Shown: positions 8,874-16,310 of the stretch, piece after piece
Layout of the letters: each line of letters starts with the position of its first letter
Numbering within the stretch: position 1 is the stretch's first letter
Origin: Arthrobacter sp. Leaf69
GTDB lineage: Bacteria > Actinomycetota > Actinomycetes > Actinomycetales > Micrococcaceae
Assembly (NCBI RefSeq): GCF_001422645.1
Contig: NZ_LMLR01000013.1
Span: forward strand, 386,656-450,655
Reading direction: 5' to 3'
Length of the DNA: 64,000 nt
Made by a program: the position numbers and the translations under genes
Notes under the pieces: generated by a model
The model's database searches: none
What the model was told of the DNA's origin: nothing
What the model saw: the letters and a program-made list of their open reading frames with translations, nothing else

Positions 8874-9937
8874 CAGAGCTTGCCAGTTCCCCTGCCGCAG
8901 CGGCCGCAGAGCCGAAGACGGTTCCGCCCTTCGCGGTCATCTCAGGGGCCCAGGTGCAGCAGGTGCTCCAGGGACGGGAAAAGGAGGTCATCGAGCTGGT
9001 CGAGCAGACCTACCGCGTGCATGCAGCCGGAGATTCGGTGAACCCCCCGTCTTACTTCCTGCGGTTCCCGGACCGGCCTACTTCGCGCATCATCGCCCTG
9101 CCGGCCTCGGTCGGCGGACAAGTAGAGGTTGACGGCATCAAATGGGTCTCCAGCTTCCCGGACAATGTGGCATCGGGAATTCCGCGCGCCTCTGCGGTGT
9201 TGATCCTCAACGACCAGGCAACCGGGTACCCCTTGGCTTGCATGGAGGGCTCCATCATCAGCGCCTCCAGGACCGCTGCATCTGCCGCCGCTGCTGCCGA
9301 CTGGCTCAGCCGGGGACGCGGGCGTCCCCGGCGCATAGGGTTCTTGGGCGTTGGCCTCATTGCCCGCTACATCCACACCTTCCTGAAGGCCGCCGACTGG
9401 TCCTTCGACGAGATCGGGGTGTTCGACCTCTCAGGTGAGAGTGAGGAGGGCTTCAAGGGCTATCTCGAGCGCAGCGGTACAGGTGCCCGGGTGACCGTGC
9501 ACGACGGCCCCGAGCAGCTGATCAGAAGCAGCGACCTCGTCGTGTTCGCCACGGTGGCCGGCCAGCCGCACGTGCACGATACGAAGTGGTTCGCGCACAA
9601 TCCGCTGGTGCTGCACGTGTCCCTGCGCGATCTGGCCCCTGAGATCCTGCTGGCGTCCACCAACATCCTCGACGACGTCGACCACTGCCTGAAAGCCGGG
9701 ACGTCGGCCCACCTCGCGGAGCAGAAGGTCGGCAACAGGGACTTCGTGGACGGCACCTTGGCCGACGTCATGGAAGGCAGGGTCTCGCTGACGGACGACC
9801 GCCCTATTGTGTTCTCGCCGTTCGGACTGGGCGTGCTCGACCTGGCAGTCGGCAAGTACGTCTACGACGAACTTGCCGGCAGTGGCCAGCTCCGGGTGGT
9901 CGAGGATTTCTTTTCCGAATTGCGTCGGTACGGCTGA
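8870..9937 (+). CDS. sbnB: SbnB-like N-(2-amino-2-carboxyethyl)-L-glutamate dehydrogenase
   Basis: A 355-residue member of the ornithine cyclodeaminase/mu-crystallin family. SbnB and VioK oxidise N-(2-amino-2-carboxyethyl)-L-glutamate with NAD+, releasing L-2,3-diaminopropionate and 2-oxoglutarate. Seen here: the opening FAVISGAQVQQVL, the substrate region SYFLRFPDRPTSRIIALPA with VEVDGIKWVSSFPDN near residues 85-100, and a Rossmann loop GFLGVGLIARY at about 160. Start ATG 8870 overlaps the TauD stop. With the SbnA homologue at 1071 the operon has the full two-enzyme Dap pathway, the strongest clue to its product. The 2-oxoglutarate released is also the co-substrate of the neighbouring dioxygenase. 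Confidence 0.92.
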   Translation: MTELASSPAAAAAEPKTVPPFAVISGAQVQQVLQGREKEVIELVEQTYRVHAAGDSVNPPSYFLRFPDRPTSRIIALPASVGGQVEVDGIKWVSSFPDNVASGIPRASAVLILNDQATGYPLACMEGSIISASRTAASAAAAADWLSRGRGRPRRIGFLGVGLIARYIHTFLKAADWSFDEIGVFDLSGESEEGFKGYLERSGTGARVTVHDGPEQLIRSSDLVVFATVAGQPHVHDTKWFAHNPLVLHVSLRDLAPEILLASTNILDDVDHCLKAGTSAHLAEQKVGNRDFVDGTLADVMEGRVSLTDDRPIVFSPFGLGVLDLAVGKYVYDELAGSGQLRVVEDFFSELRRYG

Positions 9938-9989
9938 CCCTGCGGCGCAAACCGCATTCATCGATTCGCACTCACCGAGGGGTGACGCA

Positions 9990-11132
9990 ATGCTCTCCCT
10001 ACCGCAGATGCTGGGGAATGTGTCCAAGGCCTACGTCCAGTCCCCTGAGGACTGGGCCCGGTCGGTCACCGACGTCCTGCGGGACGCCGCGATCTACCAT
10101 CAGGCCGCAAACGGCTTCTACCGCGCCCAGTGTGACGCTCTGGGAGTCGACCCCGCCACGATCAAGGACATCAACGACCTGCAATCCCTGCCACTGTTGC
10201 CGGTCGGCATGTTCAAGCGTCCCGACGCCAAGGTGCTGCTTACTTGCTCCCTGGCCGACGTCGAGACCGAAACCCGCTCCAGCGGAACCCGCGGTGTCCC
10301 TTCCGTCGTCCCCCGCAACAGCGAGACAATGACCCTGGCGCTGGTCGCCCTGCTCGGCACCTACCGGGCGTTCTTCAGCCTGTCCGGGGGCGCGGGACTT
10401 TTCTTGAACCCGTCGGACCCGGAAGCCTCGGAGATGGGACTGCTCAAGGACTTAAACATCCTAAACAGCGTCTTCGACCACCACGCATATCTCGTTGCCG
10501 ACCAGGCTTTCGACGCCGGGGAGGCCCTGGAGCACCTGCGCCGATGGGAGGGACATATGACACGCCACATCGTCAGTCCGCCGTTCCTCATCGGTCGGCT
10601 CCTCCAGTTCCTTGAGCGGGAGAATATCAGTGTGCGCTTGGACCCGTTCAGCATGATCATCACTCTCGGGGGCTGGAAGCGGCACACAGCCGAGGCCATC
10701 CCTAATGAGAGTTTTCGGGAACGGTGCCACGACTTGCTCGGCGTGCGTACGGTGAACGTGCGCGACATGTACGGGATGATCGAGTCGAACATGCTCGCTG
10801 TCGAATGCCACCTGCATCGCAAGCACGTTCCGCCATGGTGCTACATCTCCATCCGGGACCCTGGCCAAAGCGCCAAGGAGATCGCCCCGGGGGAGACCGG
10901 CACCATCGCCGTACTGGACGCCCTCAGCACCAGCTACCCCGGTTTCCTCCTCACCGACGACATGGGCGACGTCGAGACCGGCACCTGCGGGTGCGGCAGA
11001 ACCGGCCAGGTCATCAACTTCCGCCGCCGGGGGCAGGGCGGCGGGCTTGGCCACTGCCCAGTCAGCACCGAGCGCTACCTCGGTTCGGGCACTACCGCGA
11101 ACGATGAGACGCCGGCGCTTGTGAAGGCCTAA
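9990..11132 (+). CDS. LuxE-type acyl-protein synthetase / AMP-forming ligase
   Basis: A 380-residue protein of the LuxE/PaaK-like family (PF04443 type). LuxE makes an acyl-AMP and passes the acyl group to an enzyme cysteine. Family-like signs: SLPLLPVGMFKR near residue 75, the Ser/Thr-rich loop SSGTRGVPS near 95, YGMIES near 265 in the place of the YGxTE motif of adenylating enzymes, and a C-terminal CGCGRTG with clustered cysteines. ATG 9990 has GAGGGG eight bases upstream and lies 52 bases after sbnB, with no promoter evident between them. No luxAB or luxC is nearby, so bioluminescence is excluded. It may activate an acyl or aminoacyl group for capping or loading the peptide; that role is inference. 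Confidence 0.8.
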   Translation: MLSLPQMLGNVSKAYVQSPEDWARSVTDVLRDAAIYHQAANGFYRAQCDALGVDPATIKDINDLQSLPLLPVGMFKRPDAKVLLTCSLADVETETRSSGTRGVPSVVPRNSETMTLALVALLGTYRAFFSLSGGAGLFLNPSDPEASEMGLLKDLNILNSVFDHHAYLVADQAFDAGEALEHLRRWEGHMTRHIVSPPFLIGRLLQFLERENISVRLDPFSMIITLGGWKRHTAEAIPNESFRERCHDLLGVRTVNVRDMYGMIESNMLAVECHLHRKHVPPWCYISIRDPGQSAKEIAPGETGTIAVLDALSTSYPGFLLTDDMGDVETGTCGCGRTGQVINFRRRGQGGGLGHCPVSTERYLGSGTTANDETPALVKA

Positions 11133-11341
11133 CTTATGAACCGCAATCGGGGCGGTTCCGCCTATTCGCGATGGCGAAACCAAAGCAGAAGACAACGTGG
11201 GCATGTCAACCTATTTCAGGACCACTGAGACGGCCTGCTTCAGGACCAGTAAAGACAGCCACGGGAAACTCACCCCGAAATAATGACGTCCCCGACATCC
11301 GTCGCTGGGCGTAGCATGAGGGTCTCGCGAAGGAGGCCTTT

Positions 11342-11830
11342 TTGGGGCAAGAGTGGTTCGTTCCCGAATGGGGTTTACCACTCCTAGGACTCCTTGGGGT
11401 GTGCCTATTAGTACTCATTGTGCTGAGCCCGATAGCTGTAGTCCGCAACCAGCGCTCTCGGACAGCCGCTGCAGCCAAGGGAATCCGTATTGAAGGCGTG
11501 AAGGCGACCAAGTCCCTAAAAGTGGGCATTGGATCGGAGGCCCTGCGCCAAGAGATTCATGCAATCGTGCATAGCCAGAAGAGATATTCTCGAGCTGAGG
11601 AAGTCCCCGGAGGAGTAGATGTCTACGTCCGAGGCAATATTTGGACTTGGGGTGAGGTCATCGAAGTTAGATTCTCCGAGACAAGCGAAGGCACTGACGT
11701 CTACACCGCTTGCCGCCCCCGGCTTGCAACGACCCTCGCCGACTATGGGCAGAGCGGCAGTGACTTGAGCCTGTTTATCGAGCTCCTGCAGCAAAGGACG
11801 GACTCCGGCCAGCGGGGCCACGGCAACTAG
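11342..11830 (+). CDS. Hypothetical membrane-anchored protein
   Basis: Function unknown, 162 residues. An N-terminal hydrophobic helix at about residues 10-33 (LLGLLGVCLLVLIVLSPIAVV) is followed by a basic cluster, then a soluble region of about 120 residues. The start is TTG with a near-perfect AGGAGG at 11331-11336, five bases away, which decides it over later starts. It is separated from the LuxE-like gene by about 210 bases and has lower GC than its neighbours, so it probably does not belong to the Dap operon. A TIP-like anchored domain with a cytoplasmic tail is likely from the charge pattern. Confidence 0.65.
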   Translation: MGQEWFVPEWGLPLLGLLGVCLLVLIVLSPIAVVRNQRSRTAAAAKGIRIEGVKATKSLKVGIGSEALRQEIHAIVHSQKRYSRAEEVPGGVDVYVRGNIWTWGEVIEVRFSETSEGTDVYTACRPRLATTLADYGQSGSDLSLFIELLQQRTDSGQRGHGN

Positions 11831-11848
11831 GTAGGTCCGTCGTCAGCC

Positions 11849-11865
11849 GAGCCTTCCCAAGGCTC
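11849..11865 (+). terminator. Hairpin after the 11342 gene
   Basis: GAGCCTT-CCC-AAGGCTC forms a perfect 7-bp stem starting 19 bases after the stop of the upstream gene. No T-run follows, so this is a possible rather than certain terminator. Confidence 0.4.
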
Positions 11866-11944
11866 AACACTGGCACGGCGGCCACCACACCCGCGAGAAA
11901 GCTGAGGGCATACAGCGTTCTCGCGTGTTGACCAGGGCCGCCGT

Positions 11945-12043
11945 CTAGCCCACGGTTTGGTGGGCGATGGTGCGGGCGAGGCCGCAGGAGTCTGTGCCGG
12001 TTTCAATGGCGGCGCCGTTGGAGGTCAGCCTGTCCACGGCCAC
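11945..12043 (-). pseudogene. istB 3'-end relic (IS21 family), copy 1
   Basis: On the minus strand this reads a stretch with VDRLTSNGAAIETGTDS and then LARTIAHQ before a stop at 11945-11947. That is the C-terminus of the IS21 ATPase IstB. Nothing upstream on this strand continues the protein, so about 30 codons survive. A second, less decayed copy of the same end lies at 12666-12812. Confidence 0.7.
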
Positions 12044-12053
12044 GGCGCTAACC

Positions 12054-12497
12054 CTATTTCGAGTTGAGGGTGTAACCGAAGTCTTTAAGAATGTAAATTT
12101 TCCCATCGAGGTCAACGCGGGTGTAGCTCGGATGTGGAGCTTTCAGTCCGTTATACGCCCATCCAAAAACCAGAAGGGCTTCTGCTGCGACATTCATCCA
12201 GTGCCGCTTTTCGGTTTCATTATCGAAGGTGCGGTTGACCAGGTCTTGAGTATTTCTGTGCGCCTTGGGCGCACTACCAAAGGTTAAGAACCTAAATACG
12301 AAGTAGGGCAGCCCTGATTCAGGGTCCACGCCTTCCGCACGCACCGTGGTAAAGGGAATACTTCCTTCGGAGTGCACGAGTTTGAAAACTTCCGTGAAAT
12401 AGGGGCCGCCCGCGACTAGCCACTTCAGGTAGACGTCGGTGGCCCTATCGATGACACGGTGTTCGTGGCCGTCTTTGGTCGCTTCGACTTCAAACAT
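12054..12497 (-). CDS. Orphan hypothetical protein between two istB relics
   Basis: A 147-residue soluble-looking protein of no recognised family. The sequence is rich in aromatic residues (GGPYFTEVFKLVHSEG, LPYFVFRFLTFGSAP, WMNVAAEALLVFGWAYNG) and has lower GC than the window, as expected for acquired DNA. The ATG at 12497 has GGGGGAG about eight bases upstream, which I prefer to the further ATG at 12572. It sits between two IstB C-terminal fragments in the same orientation, so it may have arrived as cargo or been stranded by transposition. The motif pattern hints at an immunity- or effector-binding type small protein, but no function is claimed. Confidence 0.6.
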   Translation of the reverse strand: MFEVEATKDGHEHRVIDRATDVYLKWLVAGGPYFTEVFKLVHSEGSIPFTTVRAEGVDPESGLPYFVFRFLTFGSAPKAHRNTQDLVNRTFDNETEKRHWMNVAAEALLVFGWAYNGLKAPHPSYTRVDLDGKIYILKDFGYTLNSK

Positions 12498-12665
12498 GTG
12501 TGAATCTCCCCCAGCTAGCGAAGTGCCAGCTATTTGAACGCCCGGCCAGAGAGTCGGCGCCAGGCTCATCATTACAGGTCGATCTGATTCCTGTCATTAT
12601 TCAAGCTGCTCGAATCTCGGCACACCACCGCTAAGGACTTGACGGAGGTGAAGGTTCCTCGCCCG

Positions 12666-12866
12666 TCACGTGGGGTGTTGCTTGGTGTGGGCGAGGCGGT
12701 AGGAGTCTGTGCCGGTTTCGATGATCGCGCCGTTGAACGTGAGTCGGTCCACGATCGCTGCGCACAGGCGCGGGTCGGTGAAGGTCTTCGTCCAGCCCGA
12801 GAACGACTCGTTGGGGGTCGGCGTCTGAAGGGACGCTGCCCGGTCATGCAGCGGTCCGACAAACAC
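12666..12866 (-). pseudogene. istB 3'-end relic (IS21 family), copy 2
   Basis: The minus strand reads SGWTKTFTDPRLCAAIVDRL and then FNGAIIETGTDSYRLAH, a textbook IstB C-terminus, ending at 12666. Similarity starts near 12812; codons further upstream (to 12866 and beyond) do not match IstB and hit a stop. No istA, no IstB Walker motifs and no terminal repeats were seen, so the element is dead. Confidence 0.85.
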
Positions 12867-13089
12867 ATCATGAATGGTTTGAAGGGAGGTGACGTGGTGA
12901 TGGAGGGACTAGAGGCTGAGCATGCGGTGCTGCGTGCCCGAGACTCGGTAACGGGCGCGGGCAGGACCCGGTTGCAGCCGCGGTTGTACTTCTCCAGCAA
13001 GATCAAGTTTTTCAGGGCAAAAGAAGCGCCGCACCCTGTCGATGCGGCGTTCGGCAGTTTGGGGGAGGCCTCTGGTGGGGAGAATTGGG

Positions 13090-13108
13090 GGTGTGGACAG
13101 TGTCCACA
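13090..13108. promoter_or_regulatory. Perfect 19-bp palindrome, copy 1
   Basis: GTGTGGACA-G-TGTCCACAC, a 9-bp perfect inverted repeat around one central base. The core TGTGGACA-N-TGTCCACA occurs again at 13265-13281. Candidate site for a dimeric DNA-binding protein or recombinase. Confidence 0.6.
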
Positions 13109-13200
13109 CTTTGGGTGTCGGACTGGGCTGTGCTGTTGCCGGATTGGGTCGGATTGGCGATGTTTGCGGGGGAGTGACGGAAATTCAAGGGCTGGAACCC

Positions 13201-13223
13201 GGTTCGAGTCCCACCTCGGGCAC
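13201..13223 (+). other. tRNA-Leu-like 3' end (possible att relic)
   Basis: GGTTCGAGTC followed by CCACCTCGGGCAC looks like the T-arm and acceptor end of an actinobacterial tRNA-Leu. A weak match to a tRNA-Leu 5' start (GGAGTGACGGAA, near 13171) lies just upstream, but there is no room for anticodon and variable arms and the T-stem does not pair. It is therefore not a working tRNA; an attachment-site remnant is plausible. Confidence 0.45.
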
Positions 13224-13264
13224 GCGTTTTCCCTGTTCAGGGGCCTTATGGGGCCCTATGGCCC

Positions 13265-13281
13265 TGTGGACACTGTCCACA
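13265..13281. promoter_or_regulatory. Perfect 17-bp palindrome, copy 2
   Basis: TGTGGACA-C-TGTCCACA, the same core as at 13090-13108 and about 175 bases from it, on the other side of the tRNA-like end. Confidence 0.6.
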
Positions 13282-13567
13282 CCCGGTGTGGGGGACGTCC
13301 GAACCGCTCCGCCGGAGCCCCGTTCAGTTATGGCTGGCCGTTCGTGTGTCCGGTGCTTCCTTTCTCGTGGGCTGGGCGATGTTCAGACCAACCCGCGCGG
13401 AAGAGTTTCGCTGCACACAGGCATCAGGCGCATAGCCTTCCCAAATGACGACAGATGGGGCTCTACGGGCCGTTCCAATCAGGCAGACCTGGTGGCAACT
13501 ACGGCGCTCCGATCCAATCACATAGGGCGAGTTGCCACGGCGGCTGTCAGCGTACCCAGCCAGGACT

Positions 13568-13954
13568 TCACGCAGCACCCGAACCGTATGGACGCGTGAT
13601 CGCTTCGAGGAAATGCCCGTCAGGATCCACGAAGTAGACGCCACGTCCGCCGTCGTTGTGGTTGATCTGCTGCGGGCGAGACCGTCCCGGGTCTGCCCAG
13701 TAGGGGATGCCCTGGGACTGAATCCTTGCGAAGATTCCGTCAAAGTCCTCCTCGCTGACCAGGAAGGCGTAGTGCTGCGGGGAGATGGGCCCGACTGCCG
13801 TGGCGAAATCGAGGGCCACTCCGTGGTCGAGGGGCACGGTCATGAAAGACCACATGGCTTGGGGTTTCGGCAGTCCGAGCACGTTGGCCAGGAACTCCGC
13901 CGAATGGCGCTTGTCCGTTGAGTAGACGATGGTGTGGTTGAACGTGACCGTCAT
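13568..13954 (-). CDS. VOC-family (glyoxalase/bleomycin-resistance fold) protein
   Basis: A 128-residue one-domain VOC protein. It starts with MTVTFNHTIVYSTDK, has the central DHGVALDFAT strand, and ends with GRGVYFVDPDGHFLEAI, the usual C-terminal metal-ligand segment (Glu of FLE). Such proteins bind metals and small molecules; substrate unknown. ATG 13954 follows GAGGAGG by a few bases, which settles the start over the upstream frame at 14014. It stands alone next to the scar region. Confidence 0.85.
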   Translation of the reverse strand: MTVTFNHTIVYSTDKRHSAEFLANVLGLPKPQAMWSFMTVPLDHGVALDFATAVGPISPQHYAFLVSEEDFDGIFARIQSQGIPYWADPGRSRPQQINHNDGGRGVYFVDPDGHFLEAITRPYGSGAA

Positions 13955-14081
13955 GGTGACCTCCTCGGGTGTTTGGTCTGCGACCATTTGTGGCCAGCGC
14001 CCTTCAGATTTCAAGAGCAGCCGCTAGGTCCTTGGAACCTTCATGGGTCGGCATCAGGGAATTAGGGCTATCAGGGGCTGA

Positions 14082-14897
14082 TCAGGCCTTGGCGATCGGC
14101 AACACCAGCATGTAGCCAGCCGGAATGTCGCTGCTCCAGCGTCGCGGCTCGCGTACGACGAACTGCGTCGCCAACTGTTCGGGGGTGAGCAGGGCGTCGG
14201 GCGCGGGGGACGGCCCCCACTGGTCATCGCCGTACGGGTAGAGCGGATCCTGGACGCGGATGCCAGTGACCGGGAACTCCGGGAACTCGTCGGGATCGCC
14301 GCGTGACTCGAAGCCGCTCATCACCCATACGTGGCGGCCGCGCCACATGACCAGCCCGACCGGCCGATCCGTGTCGGCAATGGCGCGCGCCGCCGTCTGC
14401 AGCGCCTCCTCATAATCGGCGACGCTCACGACGGCGTACGGCCCCATCCCGACCTCGTTCAGCACCTCCGCCCAACCCAAGGGGTTGGCACCGTTGAACG
14501 AGTTGAACGACCGTGCACGCGCCATCTCCCACAGCTCCCCCTGCTGGACGCGATCTGTCCACGTGCCGGCCCCGGTGTCGTCGATGAGGTTGTGCATCAT
14601 CTGGATGCTCGCCGCTACACACCACTCAAAGGTGTACTGCGGCACGAAGTCCCCCTCCTGGTAGAGGTTGAGGGCGAACGCCTGGGGCGCCGGGGGCGGC
14701 GTGGGAACCGGCGTCGGGGTGGGGGACGTGGGCCGGAGAGGAGCGGGGACGTCATCGCGTGCGGCCGGCGGGGCCGAGGAGGTCCGGATCGGTTGATCGA
14801 CGGTGGCCTCATCGAGTCTGTTCGTTGGCGCGCAGGCCGAGAGGAAGGTCGCTAGGATGACGAACCAGGCCAAAATACGGAGCAGGGCACCGATCAT
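14082..14897 (-). CDS. Lipoprotein with C39-like cysteine peptidase domain
   Basis: A 271-residue exported lipoprotein. The signal peptide ends in a lipobox (FLSAC, Cys about 21), then a proline/threonine-rich linker (about 40-70), then a papain-fold domain of the C39-like type. In that domain the nucleophile cysteine lies in YTFEWCVAASIQMM and the histidine in RGRHVWVMSGF. Members act on peptides at the cell surface or are inactive binding versions; both catalytic residues are present here. Convergence with 13568 is absent, both genes are on the minus strand and separated by about 130 bases. It is divergent from the quinone oxidoreductase at 14961. Confidence 0.8.
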   Translation of the reverse strand: MIGALLRILAWFVILATFLSACAPTNRLDEATVDQPIRTSSAPPAARDDVPAPLRPTSPTPTPVPTPPPAPQAFALNLYQEGDFVPQYTFEWCVAASIQMMHNLIDDTGAGTWTDRVQQGELWEMARARSFNSFNGANPLGWAEVLNEVGMGPYAVVSVADYEEALQTAARAIADTDRPVGLVMWRGRHVWVMSGFESRGDPDEFPEFPVTGIRVQDPLYPYGDDQWGPSPAPDALLTPEQLATQFVVREPRRWSSDIPAGYMLVLPIAKA

Positions 14898-14960
14898 GAT
14901 CGGTCCAGTTTATCTCGACACGGCGGGAATTTTCGGTCCAGGACGGCGTTAGGTCTGAGT

Positions 14961-15992
14961 ATGAAAGCAATCGTGTACCGTGCCACGGGTGATGCGTCTG
15001 TTCTCGAACTCGTCGACCGCGAGACCCGCGACCCTGGGCGTGGGGAGGTGCGCGTGCGGATCGTGGTCTCTGCGGTGAACCCCACCGACTGGAAGTCGCG
15101 CCGCGGCGCCAGACCGGGCGAGCCCTTGCCCTTCGCGGAGGTCGTGCCGAACCAAGACGGCGCCGGAGTGGTGGACGCCGTCGGGCCGGGCGTCGAGCAT
15201 CTCCACGTCGGTGACAGGGTCTGGGTGGCCTTGGCCGCCTACCAGCGCTCCGACGGCGGGACAGCCCAGGAGTTCGCCGTCCTGCCGGCCGAGCGGGTCT
15301 TTCCGCTGCCGGAGAATGCCGGGTTCGATCTCGGCGCAAGCCTGGGCGTTCCCGCGATCACCGCCCACAGGGCCCTGACCATCGCCGAGGACGGCCCGCG
15401 GCGGCTGCGCCCGGGAGCCTTGGACGGCAAGGTAGTTCTCGTTGCTGGAGGGGCCGGCGCCGTGGGCCATGCGGCGATCCAGCTCGCCAAGTGGGCCGGC
15501 GCTGTTGTGATCACGACCGTGAGTGGACCGGCGAAGGCTGCGCTGGTCACGGCCGCCGGCGCTGATCACGTCATCAATTACCGGGAAAGCCACGCGGCCG
15601 CGGAGATCCGTCGGATCGCTCCCGAGGGCGTCGACCAGATCGTGGAGGTGGCGCCCGCGCAGAACGCGGAACTCGACCTGGCTGTAATCCGCAACCGCGG
15701 CTCCATCGCGGTCTACGCCAACAACGGCGGCGATCAGGTGACCCTGGACGTGCGCAGGCACTTCAGCCTCAACGTCCGCTACCAGTTTGTGTTGCTCTAC
15801 ACCGTTGGCATGGCGGCGGTGCACGACGCCGCCAAGGACATCAATGCGGCCATCGCCGACGGTGCCATTCCGGTCGGAGAAGCTGCAGGCCTGCCGCTGC
15901 ATCGCTTTGAACTGGCTAACACGGCTGCGGCCCACGCGGCGGTGGAAGAGAGCATCATCGGTAAGGTGCTGATCGATGTGTCAGCGAGCTAG
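14961..15992 (+). CDS. Zinc-free NADPH:quinone oxidoreductase (MDR family)
   Basis: A 343-residue medium-chain reductase. The N-terminal GroES-like half (AVNPTDWKSRRG, PNQDGAGVVDAVG) leads to a Rossmann half with VLVAGGAGAVGHAAIQLAKW, and the protein ends GKVLIDV. No zinc-ligand cysteines are seen, as in quinone reductases. It is expected to reduce quinones or enones with NADPH in the cytosol. It sits alone, 63 bases from the divergent lipoprotein gene. Confidence 0.88.
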   Translation: MKAIVYRATGDASVLELVDRETRDPGRGEVRVRIVVSAVNPTDWKSRRGARPGEPLPFAEVVPNQDGAGVVDAVGPGVEHLHVGDRVWVALAAYQRSDGGTAQEFAVLPAERVFPLPENAGFDLGASLGVPAITAHRALTIAEDGPRRLRPGALDGKVVLVAGGAGAVGHAAIQLAKWAGAVVITTVSGPAKAALVTAAGADHVINYRESHAAAEIRRIAPEGVDQIVEVAPAQNAELDLAVIRNRGSIAVYANNGGDQVTLDVRRHFSLNVRYQFVLLYTVGMAAVHDAAKDINAAIADGAIPVGEAAGLPLHRFELANTAAAHAAVEESIIGKVLIDVSAS

Positions 15993-16310
15993 CCGATAAC
16001 GCCTCGGAGCCTCGCGGGGGCAATCACGCCGGACAGCCGCGGCGCTGAGCCGGCCGAGCAGTCCGGTCTGCGGACCGGTAGGTGTGACGCGGACGGTCGA
16101 CCTGACCGACGGTCGGGTGTGGTCCTGGGGAGCACCACTGGGAGGGAAATTCATCGTGACTGAGGGCGATTAGCAGGAACTGGTGGGCTTTGCTGCCATG
16201 GCCTTCCCGCCAACTAACCCGCTGCCGCAGCCATCACTGTGCGATCGCGGCGGTCGTTCGTGGATACGAGGGCGTAGCACATGAGGAGTCCGGTCCTAGC
16301 CGTAATTCCC
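15993..16310. other. Intergenic, nothing recognised
   Basis: About 320 bases between a plus-strand gene end and a minus-strand gene end (convergent). No supported gene and no clear terminator hairpin with a T-run was seen. Confidence 0.5.

Larger units (their letters stand above)
12867..13567. other. Gene-free scar region with palindromes and tRNA-like end
   Basis: No supported gene. The stretch holds two perfect palindromes (13090-13108, 13265-13281) and, between them, a tRNA-Leu-like 3' end. Frames crossing it are short and lack family signals. It looks like the edge of a decayed mobile element or integration site. Confidence 0.6.

Noticed and set aside
1071..9937. Siderophore operon of the staphyloferrin B type
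   Set aside because: SbnA/SbnB are present but no IucA/IucC-type NIS synthetase, transporter or iron regulator is nearby, while a Pls-type membrane region is.
9990..11132. Bioluminescence (LuxE) role
   Set aside because: No luxAB, luxC or luxD is in the window, and the gene sits in an NRPS operon.
12666..12866. Intact IS21-family element
   Set aside because: Only IstB C-terminal codons remain; no istA, Walker motifs or terminal inverted repeats were found.
13201..13223. Working tRNA-Leu gene
   Set aside because: Only the T-arm and acceptor 3' text match. There is no room for anticodon, and the T-stem does not pair.
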